A stretch of 64,000 nucleotides of DNA from Saprospiraceae bacterium. GTDB taxonomy: Bacteria > Bacteroidota > Bacteroidia > Chitinophagales > Saprospiraceae. Position 1 is the stretch's first letter, and every line of letters starts with the position of its first letter. Shown piece by piece: positions 1 to 9,594 of this stretch. Position numbers and translations under genes: made by a program. The stretch is from positions 124,001 to 188,000 of the forward strand of contig JABDMH010000046.1 in the NCBI GenBank assembly GCA_013001595.1, given 5' to 3'. Under the pieces are notes generated by a model. That model saw only the letters and a program-made list of their open reading frames with translations, did no database searches and was not told the origin of the DNA.

Positions 1-192
1 ATTCGCTTCATCACTTATATTGTTTTTTCTGACATAGCTAAAAAATCATGCCAAACTTGTAATATTCAAGTTATATTATGCACTTACCGATTTCTTATAA
101 TCTGTATCTCATAATGCAAAATCCAAATTTCACTGTATGTCGAGCCATTGAATTACTCACAGTCCACTAAATCCATGCATAATCTGTCACCC

Positions 193-291
193 ATGCTGTT
201 GACTATCTCCTCCTTGACTTCAGCTAAAAAAAGTGCTGCACCCGATCATGTACTAGACAATAGGGGTGGTAGATCGTAGATCGGATGCAGC
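193..291. repeat. Palindromic repeat element, copy 1
   Basis: The core has arms GCTGCACCCGATC (235-247) and GATCGGATGCAGC (279-291), which pair except for one G-T. Nearly the same 61-base core occurs at 2004-2064 with two differences, and weaker similarity extends about 40 bases to the left. On the minus strand the hairpin is followed by a run of T (complement of the A-run at 226-232), so it could also act as a minus-strand terminator. Whether it is a terminator, an operator or a small mobile repeat cannot be decided from the sequence. Confidence 0.7.
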
Positions 292-380
292 CTCGAGATG
301 AGTGTGTTGACTTAAACCCAAATTGGGTATGCTCTATGTAAAGTCAGTTCGATCTGCTGACCTAATTTTCTCTTCCAAAG

Positions 381-434
381 GAAAAGTGCTGCACCCGAAC
401 TCCATAACTCGGTCTCCTACCGATCGGGTGCAGC
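381..434 (-). terminator. Hairpin terminator / palindromic repeat copy 2
   Basis: There is a perfect 11-base inverted repeat, GCTGCACCCGA (388-398) with TCGGGTGCAGC (424-434), followed on the minus strand by ACTTTTCC. It lies 37 bases past the stop codon of the minus-strand gene ending at 471, the expected place for an intrinsic terminator. The arms match those of the elements at 235-291 and 2008-2064, but the loop sequence is different. Confidence 0.55.
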
Positions 435-470
435 CTAACATTGAGTGTTAATTCCTAGTATGCTTCATCT

Positions 471-1055
471 TTATTGGTCGGTCAGGGTATAGGTGATCCC
501 AAGGGTGTTGGCCTGATCAAAATCCAAACTGGCGTACGATCCCTTCTTGGGATCCAATGACAACTTATACGTCAGTAAGTGTCCCTTACTCGGTCCATTG
601 CCCGTATAGGCACTTCCCACTCCGGTGATGATGTCCTGGGCCTTGGCATTCAACGTAATTGAAGTGCCAGGAGTACCCATCATACCATCACCTGCCCCTG
701 CATCTGCAGACGCCTCCACACTTAACAGCATCGAGGAAGGCACCTCGCCTGAAGTGATCTGTACGGTCACATCTCGTCGTGGATCTGATTTCGAGCCCAC
801 TATTGATGAATAGTTAATCCATAAGTCGCTATTGGTCTCATTCGAAAAATCTAGCGCCTCTCCGGCTTCCGTAGGTACATCTGGACCAAGGGTGATGTCC
901 TTGCTGCCATTAGACTCGATATCCAATAGGGCAACCTCTGGCACTGCGATGTTCACATTGTGTACATCATCTTGATCGTCCTGGGCCAACATCTGTCCCT
1001 GACTTAGACCCAACATCATAACCGCCAATGCAACTGTTTTTGTAAATTTTCTCAT
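471..1055 (-). CDS. Secreted protein of unknown function, paralog B
   Basis: I do not recognise a named family. The 194-residue product starts with a clear signal peptide (about residues 1-24, basic start, hydrophobic core, ending near MLAQ), so it is exported. The mature part is rich in Ser, Thr, Gly and short alternating hydrophobic stretches, suggesting an all-beta fold. Motifs shared with the upstream paralog (1120-1701) are VPEVALLDIES, EAGEALDFSN, WINYSSIV, GVGSAYTGNG, SKGH, GSYASLDF and the C-terminal ITYTLTDQ. The gap to the paralog is 64 bases, so the two are probably co-transcribed. A fimbrial or surface subunit is possible but is only inference. An opposite-strand frame at 625-813 is a shadow. 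Confidence 0.8.
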   Translation of the reverse strand: MRKFTKTVALAVMMLGLSQGQMLAQDDQDDVHNVNIAVPEVALLDIESNGSKDITLGPDVPTEAGEALDFSNETNSDLWINYSSIVGSKSDPRRDVTVQITSGEVPSSMLLSVEASADAGAGDGMMGTPGTSITLNAKAQDIITGVGSAYTGNGPSKGHLLTYKLSLDPKKGSYASLDFDQANTLGITYTLTDQ

Positions 1056-1119
1056 CTCTTTTGTGTTTAGTTGTGAAGTAATTTATTGCCATTCGTTAAT
1101 CCTTTGGGCTGCATTTCTA

Positions 1120-1701
1120 TTATTGATCAGTCATCGTATAGGTGATCGATACAGATCCAGATTCATTGAAATCAAGACTTGCGTAAGATCCAGCTGATTC
1201 TGACAGCGATAGTGCATATGTCAACTCATGTCCTTTCGATACGCCATTTCCAGTGTATGCACTGCCGACGCCGCGAATGATGTCTTGAGACTGATTGGTC
1301 AAATTGATCGCCGTAGTAGCTTTTCCCATCGCACCTTCTCCCTGTCCAGCATCTTGACTTGCCACCACACTCAACTCTACACCTTGTGGTAGACGACCGG
1401 ATGTGATCTGTGCAGTAATGTTTCTGCCTGGCTCCGTGCGACTGCTTACTATGGATGAGTAGTTGATCCAGATTCCTGAATGACGCTGATTGCTGAAATC
1501 TATCGCTTCACCTGCTTCGCTAGATACTTCTGGTGAAAACTCAATCGTCGTGCCTGTCGCTGATTCCAAATCTATCAAGGCAACTTCTGGTACACTTATC
1601 ACTACCTGCTGAACTGCTGTACTTTTATCTTGGCCGAAACAAGTCACCACCATCGCCAACAGTAGGCTGGTAATGATTGATATTTTTCGGCTGTTCTGCA
1701 T
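1120..1701 (-). CDS. Secreted protein of unknown function, paralog A
   Basis: This is a 193-residue exported protein with a signal peptide over about residues 1-23 (ending near CFGQ). It aligns along its whole length with the product of 471-1055, including the WINYSSIV, QITSG, GVGSAYTGNG-SKGH and GSYASLDF blocks and the same TDQ end. It is the first gene of the presumed two-gene operon; a TAnnTTTG-like -7 box lies about 40 bases upstream of its start. Tandem duplication is the simplest origin. The beta-rich composition and conserved C-terminal strand would suit a structural or surface protein, but the sequence shows no catalytic motif. The function is unknown. Confidence 0.8.
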   Translation of the reverse strand: MQNSRKISIITSLLLAMVVTCFGQDKSTAVQQVVISVPEVALIDLESATGTTIEFSPEVSSEAGEAIDFSNQRHSGIWINYSSIVSSRTEPGRNITAQITSGRLPQGVELSVVASQDAGQGEGAMGKATTAINLTNQSQDIIRGVGSAYTGNGVSKGHELTYALSLSESAGSYASLDFNESGSVSITYTMTDQ

Positions 1702-1740
1702 TTTTTTGAAAATTTTTGTGCTTTCTTATTAAATACATAT

Positions 1741-1768
1741 CAAACTTACCCCCCTTTCGACCCCCAAA
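1741..1768 (-). promoter_or_regulatory. Putative Bacteroidota-type promoter for the paralog operon
   Basis: Read on the minus strand there is TAAGTTTG (plus 1741-1748), matching the Bacteroidota -7 pattern TAnnTTTG, and a TTTG (plus 1765-1768) 16 bases further upstream that could be the -33 element. The spacing is a little short. It sits about 40 bases before the start at 1701. Confidence 0.4.
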
Positions 1769-2344
1769 TCGCCATTCTTCCGCACTTTGCAGCTTCTTGC
1801 CTGTTTTCGGTATCATTCCTTCTTTTTTTGGAAATGCCCTTTTTACGGGGGGATCTTCAACACCCCTTGGGAATAATCTGCCTTCTCTATTGCTTATGGG
1901 ACAGTGACGTAGTGTTCCCTAGAATAGGAATAGTCACCTTATCTTGTGTTCATCCAACCCCTTGATGCTGTTGATTAGCTCCTACCGCTGAATAGCTAAG
2001 AAAAGTGCTGCACCCGATCATATAGTAGACAATAGGGGTGGTAGATCGTAGATCGGATGCAGCAGAAGTATAAGTCTAATAGTGAGGATTACGCATAATT
2101 CCCCTTCAACTTGTCAACTCCCTCATCCAATTGATTGTGCAGAATGCTGCATTTCCAAAATTGTCATGGTTTTTGCTATGGTATAACATATGTCCTTCGT
2201 TCGATTGAGGTAGTTGTAGGAACATTAGTGTTGATTTGATCTGAAAAATGAATCTTCATCTTAGAGTAATTCATGCAAGTCAATCCGAAAACTACTTTTT
2301 GATAACAAATTCTGAATGGTGGAGAAAAGTGAAATGAAGATTTG
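1769..2344. other. Intergenic region with repeat copy 3
   Basis: No gene is supported here. The region contains the third palindromic element (about 1963-2064) and otherwise AT-rich sequence leading to the kinase gene. Short open frames at 1625-1907 are not supported by composition or similarity. Confidence 0.6.
1963..2064. repeat. Palindromic repeat element, copy 3
   Basis: The arms GCTGCACCCGATC (2008-2020) and GATCGGATGCAGC (2052-2064) enclose a 31-base loop almost identical to that of copy 1. Similarity continues to the left (ATGCTGTTGA...CTCCT). Copies 1 and 3 are in direct orientation and bracket the two paralogous secreted-protein genes. Confidence 0.7.
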
Positions 2345-5236
2345 ATGTTTGAAATGTTAAAAACAAGTGTGGCAAAAGGCCTAAATAGCCAACTGCAAGT
2401 TGAGCGAACTGCACGTAAAAAGGCTGAGCTCGAATTGAAGAAAAAAGCGGCTGAACTTCAAGAAGCAAATGAGGTACTGCTACACCTCAATCAGAACTTG
2501 GAGTTGGAAATAGCGAATCGGACTGCCGCACTTGAGGAAAGCGAGCGAAGATATCGACAAATCATTGATACTGCTGCAGATCTCATTTATCGCACAGACC
2601 ACAATGGTTTTTTTACGTACATCAATACTTTTGCATCAAACAAGTTTGGATACAAACCTGAGAATATCGTTGGTAGGCACTTCGCCGAATTTGTGCATCC
2701 GGACTACGTACAAGAGGTGTTGATGTTCTACTACGAGATTCGTCGCACTATGCAAGAGCGAAGTTATCACGAGTTCCCAGCAATCTCTAAGTCAGGTAAA
2801 ACCATCTGGATCGGACAAAACATCCAACTCATCATTGAGGATAATCGAGTGAAAGAAATCACTTCTGTAGCTCGCGATATCAGTACACAAGTCGAGGCTA
2901 AGAAAGCCCTCAAAACAACCCAGATTAGGCTTTCCACATTAATTAAAAATCTTCAATCAGCCGTAGTCGTTGAGGACGAACAAGGAAAAATACTACTAGC
3001 AAATCAAAGGTTTATCAATTTATTCCATCTTAGTGATTCCCCAGACTCCATCGTAGGTCATGCATGTAGTGAGATAATGCAATCGATTAGCTCCTTATTT
3101 CAACAGCCCCATCAGTTTATCGCAAAAACCCATTCACAGACGAAGAATCAAACACCCGTCATCAATCAAGAGTTTGTCCTCCGTGAAGGTTCTATCCTTG
3201 AGCGAGACTACATTCCCATTTCTGTTGATAACAAATATCTAGGACATCTTTGGAATTTTCGGGATGTGACTGACAAGAGAAACCGTGAACAATCACTGCG
3301 AAGGAGTGAAGAGAAGTATCGCGGAATCTTAGAAAATATGCAATTGGGACTTATTGAACTCGATCTGGACTACCAAATTGTTCGTGCATACGACCTCTTC
3401 TGTGAAATGACAGGATTCAGTCAAGAAGAACTAGTCGGCAAGCACGCTCTAGATACATTTTTACCTAAGGAATATGCAGATGTCTTTTGGTACACTAAAA
3501 ACAAATTAGCAAAAAAAGATACCGTTAATGAAGTTAGAATTAGAAGGAGAGATGGAACGCTGATCTGGGCCCTACTAAGCGGGGCACCTATATACTCTGA
3601 GAAAGGAAAAACCTGTGGATCCGTTGGTGTTTACTATGACATCACCGAGAGAAAAGAACTGCAACAAGAGCTTGCGTTGGCTAAGAGTCGAGCAGAAGAA
3701 GCACAAGAAGTGGAGCAACAATTTCTTGCCAGAATGAGTCACGAAATTCGGACGCCCCTTAATGCGATAATAGGTATGGCTCATCTCCTAAATGACACCT
3801 CACCCAACGAAGAGCAGCTTGAATATCTATCTGTTGTAAAAGGATCAGCGGATCTTCTCCTTGGCATCATTACCAATATACTTGATTTCTCAAAGATTCA
3901 ATCCGGAGAATTTAAACTAAAGAAAAAAACGTTTGATCTTGGAGCACTTATCCTATTCCTACAGCAAACTTTTCAACAAAAAGCAAAAGACCAAAAGAAA
4001 AACATTAAGGTTAAAGCCGAAGTAGATCCCAAAATTAACTCACTTCTAATTGGAGACGATCTGGTTCTTAATCAGATCCTCGTTAATCTTCTTAGCAATG
4101 CATTAAAATTTACATCCGAAGGTGACATAGGGATTCGTGTGCAACAAATTAATTATGAACATGGAAGTCGGTTACTAGAATTCACAGTTCATGACTCAGG
4201 TATTGGTATACCCAAAGATCAAATAAACCACATCTTTGAAGATTTTAAGCAACTTCAGGAAGAGTCTGAAGAATTTTTTGGTGGAACGGGTCTCGGTCTT
4301 ACTATCATAAACAAATTTATTGCTTTGCAGAATGGCAAAATCTGGGTAAATAGCAACCAAGGAGAGGGTAGTCACTTCATTTTCAGGCTTTCATACAAAG
4401 ACTCAGGAGTTTCCACAATTCAAGCTACTAAGGAATTGCATGATTCCAATAACACCTTACAATCTTCATTTCGAATTCTCGTCGTGGAAGATAATCCAAT
4501 GAATTGCAAGTATGTTGGCTCACTTCTTGAAAAATGGAATATTAAAGCAGATAACGCAAAAAATGGTAAAGAAGCCGTCGAGATGACCCTGCAAGAAAAA
4601 TATAGTCTTATACTAATGGATATATCCATGCCCATCATGGATGGATTTGCTGCTACAGAATCAATACGCTCCACATCAAATCCTAACCAACTTACACCCA
4701 TTATTGCCCTAACTGCATCTGCGCTCATTTCGACCAAGGAAAAAGCTTTTGAGGTAGGTATGTCCGACTTTCTCACCAAACCCTTTAAACCATATCAGCT
4801 ACAAGAAGTTATACAAAAATATGATCTGGGAAAAGCTCCAACTAAAGACAACGAAAAGGATTTCCAATTTAACAATATACTTGATGTCGATTTTCTAAAA
4901 GAAGTGTACGATGATGATATCGAATATGCCGCTGATATTTTCGATATCTTTCTTAACCACTCCTTGCAAGATATTGCACAACTCTCTATTTATATTGAAA
5001 ATGAGGATTGGGATCCATTAGGAGATTTGGCACATAAAATCAAGCCGACATTTTCCATGGTCGGTCTGACGAATCTTGAAACAAAGATGCTGCAAATAGA
5101 AAAAAGCGCCCGAAACGAAAAAAATATTGAAGATATTAGGGCGATATATAGCGAAATAGACGAGATACTACAACAAACCATTCCCGTCCTTGAAGAAGAA
5201 TTAAGAAAAATGCGTGAAAAATTAAAAGTGGTATGA
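2345..5236 (+). CDS. Hybrid sensor histidine kinase with three PAS domains, receiver and Hpt
   Basis: This is a cytoplasmic multi-step phosphorelay kinase of about 963 residues. Order: N-terminal coiled coil (about 15-70), PAS1 (75-185), PAS2 (190-315), PAS3 (320-445), HisKA with MSHEIRTP (phospho-His about 467), HATPase with the N box NALKFT, DSGIGIP and GGTGLGL, receiver with phospho-Asp about 760 (LMDISMP), and an Hpt domain with AHKIKP (His about 898). There is no membrane segment or signal peptide, so the signal is probably internal. A TTG codon directly precedes the ATG at 2345; I take the ATG. The built-in Hpt makes it the only protein in this island able to pass phosphate from a hybrid receiver onward, plausibly to the LytTR regulator encoded 85 bases downstream. 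Confidence 0.92.
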   Translation: MFEMLKTSVAKGLNSQLQVERTARKKAELELKKKAAELQEANEVLLHLNQNLELEIANRTAALEESERRYRQIIDTAADLIYRTDHNGFFTYINTFASNKFGYKPENIVGRHFAEFVHPDYVQEVLMFYYEIRRTMQERSYHEFPAISKSGKTIWIGQNIQLIIEDNRVKEITSVARDISTQVEAKKALKTTQIRLSTLIKNLQSAVVVEDEQGKILLANQRFINLFHLSDSPDSIVGHACSEIMQSISSLFQQPHQFIAKTHSQTKNQTPVINQEFVLREGSILERDYIPISVDNKYLGHLWNFRDVTDKRNREQSLRRSEEKYRGILENMQLGLIELDLDYQIVRAYDLFCEMTGFSQEELVGKHALDTFLPKEYADVFWYTKNKLAKKDTVNEVRIRRRDGTLIWALLSGAPIYSEKGKTCGSVGVYYDITERKELQQELALAKSRAEEAQEVEQQFLARMSHEIRTPLNAIIGMAHLLNDTSPNEEQLEYLSVVKGSADLLLGIITNILDFSKIQSGEFKLKKKTFDLGALILFLQQTFQQKAKDQKKNIKVKAEVDPKINSLLIGDDLVLNQILVNLLSNALKFTSEGDIGIRVQQINYEHGSRLLEFTVHDSGIGIPKDQINHIFEDFKQLQEESEEFFGGTGLGLTIINKFIALQNGKIWVNSNQGEGSHFIFRLSYKDSGVSTIQATKELHDSNNTLQSSFRILVVEDNPMNCKYVGSLLEKWNIKADNAKNGKEAVEMTLQEKYSLILMDISMPIMDGFAATESIRSTSNPNQLTPIIALTASALISTKEKAFEVGMSDFLTKPFKPYQLQEVIQKYDLGKAPTKDNEKDFQFNNILDVDFLKEVYDDDIEYAADIFDIFLNHSLQDIAQLSIYIENEDWDPLGDLAHKIKPTFSMVGLTNLETKMLQIEKSARNEKNIEDIRAIYSEIDEILQQTIPVLEEELRKMREKLKVV

Positions 5237-5321
5237 ATTTTTCTATATAGTTCTATGAGAAACGGACTCTCCCTAGTCAAGACCATGAGTCCATATTAAT
5301 TGACGTACTAACCCTCTAATT

Positions 5322-6014
5322 ATGAAACTGCGATGCATCATCGTTGACGATGAAGTTATAGCCAGGAAATCACTTGAAAGGCTTTGTCTGAAAGTTGAAT
5401 CTCTTCAACTTGTTAATATATTTGAAAATCCCAGGGAGGCTCTTTCCTACCTAGAAGAAAGTGATGTAGACCTAATATTTTTAGATGTTGAAATGCCAGA
5501 TCTATCTGGTATTGAGTTTATGGATCATATCGGTGACCTCTCTCAGATTATCTTGACAACCTCAAAGACCGAATACGCCTACGAAGCCTTTCAATATCAC
5601 GTATCAGATTATTTGAAAAAGCCAATCTCACTACCTAGGTTTGAACAGGCAATTCAAAAAGCAATTGAGATACATAGACAGGATGAGAACTATGAGGCCA
5701 ATACGAATGATATTTATATTAGGGAAGACGGTCGATATGTTAGGATTCGCTATGAGGATATATTGTACTTTGAGAATGCTGGTGACTATATATACATAAA
5801 GACTGAACAAGGCAATCACATTATACATGGCACGATCAAGAGCATCGATGCCAGAATAAAAGATTCAAGATTTCAAAAAGTCCATCGATCCTATATCGTT
5901 AATCTAAACAAAATTATTGATATAGAAGATACAACCCTTGTCATCGGGAAAAAAGTAATCCCTATAAGTCGTTCTCATAAATCATTGCTTGTAGGAAATC
6001 TAAATTTGCTTTAG
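5322..6014 (+). CDS. LytTR-family response regulator
   Basis: This 230-residue DNA-binding response regulator has a receiver domain at residues 1-120, with the acidic pair at 9-10, phospho-Asp 55 (FLDVEMP), TS near 80 and the LKKP lysine. A LytTR DNA-binding domain covers about 130-228 (DIYIREDGRYVRI, FQKVHRSYIVNL, PISRSHK). LytTR proteins usually bind direct repeats upstream of their targets. It lies 85 bases after the three-PAS hybrid kinase on the same strand and is the only clear DNA-binding output in the kinase island, so it is the most likely final phosphate acceptor; that link is inference. Confidence 0.93.
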   Translation: MKLRCIIVDDEVIARKSLERLCLKVESLQLVNIFENPREALSYLEESDVDLIFLDVEMPDLSGIEFMDHIGDLSQIILTTSKTEYAYEAFQYHVSDYLKKPISLPRFEQAIQKAIEIHRQDENYEANTNDIYIREDGRYVRIRYEDILYFENAGDYIYIKTEQGNHIIHGTIKSIDARIKDSRFQKVHRSYIVNLNKIIDIEDTTLVIGKKVIPISRSHKSLLVGNLNLL

Positions 6015-6255
6015 TATTTTTTTCCCTTAAATCGAGATTTGTATCTCTGTCGCAGCCCACCGCTAAACTCTCACTTAGCTGTTAGGAATGCGATGGAACC
6101 ATTCATAATTCATATAGACAATCTCACTGCGATTAGTAGGTAATTTCCAGTATTATCTCGATTAATCTGATATTCCTTTCATTTGGCACAGTAATTGGCT
6201 TACATGTAGTGTTGCCTAATTCTATAAATCAAGAATTTCATTTTTTGAGAATGAA

Positions 6256-7422
6256 TTGGTTGCCAGCAATTTGCTCACAAAAAATCAAAACACAATGAAA
6301 TGTTTCCAAGAAAGTATCTCAACTGCCAAAGACATCCAAGCCCTAAATATAGATTTTGAGCCGAATCTAGTCCTGTGCTTCATATCTCCCCAATTCACAG
6401 AATTAGATGAGTCTACAAAAATGCTTCGCCAAAAATTTCCGACGGCAATTTTGGCCGGATGTTCCACATCCGGTGAAATCCTAGATGTGACTGTGAGCGA
6501 TCATTCTATCGCACTCACTGCGATTCAATTCGATGATACTACAGTAAAGTTAATCGTTGAGGATATACCTAAAGTAGAGGAGAGTTGCCAGGTAGGAGAG
6601 GCACTGTCTACGAAACTAAATGGTGAAAAACTCAAACATATCATGATATTTAGCGATGGTCTCAATGTAAATGGAGCAGAGTTGGTTCGTGGTCTACGCA
6701 AAGGCGTGGCAGAGAATATTTCCATAACAGGTGGACTCGCTGGAGATGGTTCTGACTTCGCCCATACATTTATCCTGGCAAATAATATTATATCAGAACG
6801 AAAAATTGTCGGTTTGGGATTTTACAGTGACATTCTAAAGGTAGGTTGTGGCTCAAAGGGTGGATGGGATAGTTTTGGTATCGAACGAAAAGTGACTCGT
6901 TCAACAAACAATGTTCTGTATGAACTAGATGATCAACCTGCACTTGCTCTATATAAATCCTTTCTCGGTAAGAAAGCTGATGACTTACCTAGTTCAGGAC
7001 TACTCTTTCCACTAAGCATGCGTGACAGAGAGCATGAACTACCGGTGGTTAGAACCATCCTTGGGGTCAATGAAGAGGAACAGAGCCTAACTTTTGCAGG
7101 GGATATTCCTAATGGCTCTTTCGTTAGACTGATGAAAGCAAATGTCGATAGAATTATAGATGGTGCTCAAGAATCTGCCAGTATATCTTCAAACGGTAAA
7201 GGCACCAAATCCCAGCTAGCAATTCTCATATCTTGCGTAGGCAGGCGTTTGGTCCTAAAACAATTGGTGGAGGAAGAACTGGAGGCAGTACGAACAGTTC
7301 TTGGTAATAACACACCGATTACCGGTTTCTATTCTTACGGCGAAATCGCTCCTTTTGGTGCTTTTGCACCTTGTCAGTTACACAATCAAACTATGACGGT
7401 CACAACATTTGCTGAAGCTTAG
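6256..7422 (+). CDS. FIST domain sensor protein
   Basis: This 388-residue soluble protein carries FIST_N (NLVLCFISPQF, AGCSTSGEI, about residues 35-225) and FIST_C (LALYKSFLG through GFYSYGEIAPFG, about 228-380). FIST domains are proposed small-ligand sensors in signalling proteins; the ligand here is unknown. The longest frame begins with TTG at 6256, and the first in-frame ATG is at 6295 after an A-rich stretch, so the start may be either. Only 14 bases separate it from the next histidine kinase gene, making a FIST-kinase operon very likely: this protein would be the separate sensory partner of that kinase. Confidence 0.9.
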   Translation: MVASNLLTKNQNTMKCFQESISTAKDIQALNIDFEPNLVLCFISPQFTELDESTKMLRQKFPTAILAGCSTSGEILDVTVSDHSIALTAIQFDDTTVKLIVEDIPKVEESCQVGEALSTKLNGEKLKHIMIFSDGLNVNGAELVRGLRKGVAENISITGGLAGDGSDFAHTFILANNIISERKIVGLGFYSDILKVGCGSKGGWDSFGIERKVTRSTNNVLYELDDQPALALYKSFLGKKADDLPSSGLLFPLSMRDREHELPVVRTILGVNEEEQSLTFAGDIPNGSFVRLMKANVDRIIDGAQESASISSNGKGTKSQLAILISCVGRRLVLKQLVEEELEAVRTVLGNNTPITGFYSYGEIAPFGAFAPCQLHNQTMTVTTFAEA

Positions 7423-7436
7423 ACTGACAAAATCAA

Positions 7437-9227
7437 ATGGAAATCGCTGGCTTACATCGACTATTAAGGAGACAGATCAAAAAACATCATGTAGATCAAC
7501 AAGATCTAGATCGTCTCAACATCTTCTTTGATTCAGTAAATGAAGCCTACATAAGTGCCGACAAGGATGTAAATCACTTGGAAAATATCTTAGAAAAGAG
7601 TTCGCAGGAACTCTATAAGGCAAGTCAGTTGCTTAAAAAAGATATTGAAATTAAGACAGCTGAGAACCATCAAACAAAGCTGCAGCTCGAAAGAGTAGTT
7701 AATAATGTACGAAACGTAATATTTCAAACTAACCTAAAAGGTGAAATAATTTATCTTAATTCGGCATGGGAAGAATTGACAGGCTACGAAGTCAAAGAAT
7801 CGATCGGAAAATCATATGAAGAATTCTTTCACAATGCCGACCAGAAAGGATATATCCCGATACCTGTTTTAATCAAGAAACAAGCTGAGCATTGGCAGAG
7901 GGTTTTCAGAATTTATTCAAAATCTGGGGAGGAAAAATGGATAGATCTTTCGTTTCGAATAACCCGAGATAATAGTGGCGTTGTAGATGGTACTATAGGC
8001 AATATTGTTGATGTGACAAAACTTAAGCAGTCCGAAATAAAATTGAGAAAAGCACAGGAAAAACTCAAAAGCGCAAGCCAAGCAAAAGAAGTATTTCTAT
8101 CAACTATGTCACATGAAATTCGAACTCCTCTTAATGGCGTAATTGGAATGACCAATATCTTGATGATGGAAGAACACCTTCCTAGGCAAATTGACAACCT
8201 AAACACTTTACTCTTTTCAGCGGAACATCTACTTGGACTAATAAATGATCTAATCGACATCAATAAAATTGAATCTGGTAAGATCGAATTTGAATCGGCA
8301 GAATTCAATTTTGAAACGATGTTGCTAGGTATCCGCAAAACATTTAGCTACCAAGCAGAAGAAAAGGGAATTTGTTTCAAAATAAAAAAGGATGACAGCA
8401 TACCACCTATCCTCGTAGGAGATGGAACAAGACTCCTGCAGGTACTAACCAATTTGATAGGTAATGCACTAAAATTCACTAAAGAAGGTAAGATTATACT
8501 AGACATGGAAGTGCAATCTGCAACCGATGACTCAATATCCATTCATTTTGAGATCATCGATAGCGGCATTGGGATTAAAGCAGAAAATATTGACAAAATA
8601 TTTGAACGCTTTTCTCAGGCAGAGTCTAGTACAACACGACAATTCGGAGGAACTGGATTGGGACTTACTATTTGCAAAAGCCTATTAGAACAACAAGCCA
8701 GTGACTTGATGGTCGCAAGCGAGTTTGGTAAGGGCAGCACTTTTTCGTTTAGCCTCACGTTCAAAAAGAGTAAACGCTTTGATGTTGAAGCTCCCAAATT
8801 TATGGATTTACAGCCTTCTTACTCAGGTATGGATGGATTCAAAGTGTTAGTGGCAGAGGATAATGCAGTGAATGTCATGGTAATCGAGCGGTTGTTCAAC
8901 AAATGGGACATCGATTTTCGTGTTGCAAACAACGGCGCCGAAGCCCTAGACTTTTTAGACCGCGAAGACTTTGATCTAATACTCATGGATATTCAAATGC
9001 CTATCATGGATGGATACACTGCAGCGAAAGAGATCCGCAGCAGAAAAGATCCAAAATTTCAAACGATACCGATCATTGCCCTTACTGCCTCTGCGGAAAT
9101 ATCAATTCAAAACAAAGCACAAGAAGTGGGAATGAATGATTTCATGTCCAAACCTTTCAATCCCGTCAAGTTATACAGAAAGTTAAAGGCATATAGTAAG
9201 AAAACATTTGTTGGCAATTCTCCCTAA
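7437..9227 (+). CDS. PAS hybrid histidine kinase, FIST partner
   Basis: This cytoplasmic hybrid kinase of 596 residues has a distinctive N-terminal segment (GLHRLLRRQIKKH and a helical region, about 1-80) before its PAS domain (about 85-200). HisKA follows with MSHEIRTP (phospho-His 226), then HATPase (NALKFT, DSGIGIK, GGTGLGL) and a receiver with phospho-Asp 518 (LMDIQMP). No Hpt, membrane helix or DNA-binding domain is present. It is immediately downstream of the FIST gene. The unusual N-terminus is a candidate contact surface for the FIST protein, which is inference. Phosphate from its receiver would need an Hpt in another protein, such as the kinase at 2345-5236. Confidence 0.92.
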   Translation: MEIAGLHRLLRRQIKKHHVDQQDLDRLNIFFDSVNEAYISADKDVNHLENILEKSSQELYKASQLLKKDIEIKTAENHQTKLQLERVVNNVRNVIFQTNLKGEIIYLNSAWEELTGYEVKESIGKSYEEFFHNADQKGYIPIPVLIKKQAEHWQRVFRIYSKSGEEKWIDLSFRITRDNSGVVDGTIGNIVDVTKLKQSEIKLRKAQEKLKSASQAKEVFLSTMSHEIRTPLNGVIGMTNILMMEEHLPRQIDNLNTLLFSAEHLLGLINDLIDINKIESGKIEFESAEFNFETMLLGIRKTFSYQAEEKGICFKIKKDDSIPPILVGDGTRLLQVLTNLIGNALKFTKEGKIILDMEVQSATDDSISIHFEIIDSGIGIKAENIDKIFERFSQAESSTTRQFGGTGLGLTICKSLLEQQASDLMVASEFGKGSTFSFSLTFKKSKRFDVEAPKFMDLQPSYSGMDGFKVLVAEDNAVNVMVIERLFNKWDIDFRVANNGAEALDFLDREDFDLILMDIQMPIMDGYTAAKEIRSRKDPKFQTIPIIALTASAEISIQNKAQEVGMNDFMSKPFNPVKLYRKLKAYSKKTFVGNSP

Positions 9228-9594
9228 GGTTAGATGTCCTTAAGACTGTGCTTGTTTTTAGCAGCAATCATGTTCATTTCGCGCTCATAGCGCGTTTCGG
9301 ACGTTTCGATCTATCGCGTTGGCAATCATCTCCGTCTTCTTTTTCTACGTTTCTTGAAACACTCATTCAACCAACATTTTACTTGACTTCTCACGGAAGT
9401 GACATTAGATTTGGTTGACACTCCTTTAAGTCCTATCTTGCTTGTTGTAGCATAACTAATACAAACACTATGCCGCGCAAAATAGACGGTCGGTCTCATG
9501 GCTTATATCGATTGTAACGTCCGCCTTTTACTTGCCACTATTTATAGCCGCTTCAGGATAATTATCAAATGGATCTCAAGTACATTGTTCAATA
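9228..9594. other. Intergenic region, no gene seen
   Basis: The region holds a small perfect hairpin, CGCGCT-CAT-AGCGCG (9280-9294), about 50 bases after the kinase stop, without a T-run. Otherwise I see nothing that supports a gene or RNA. Confidence 0.5.
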
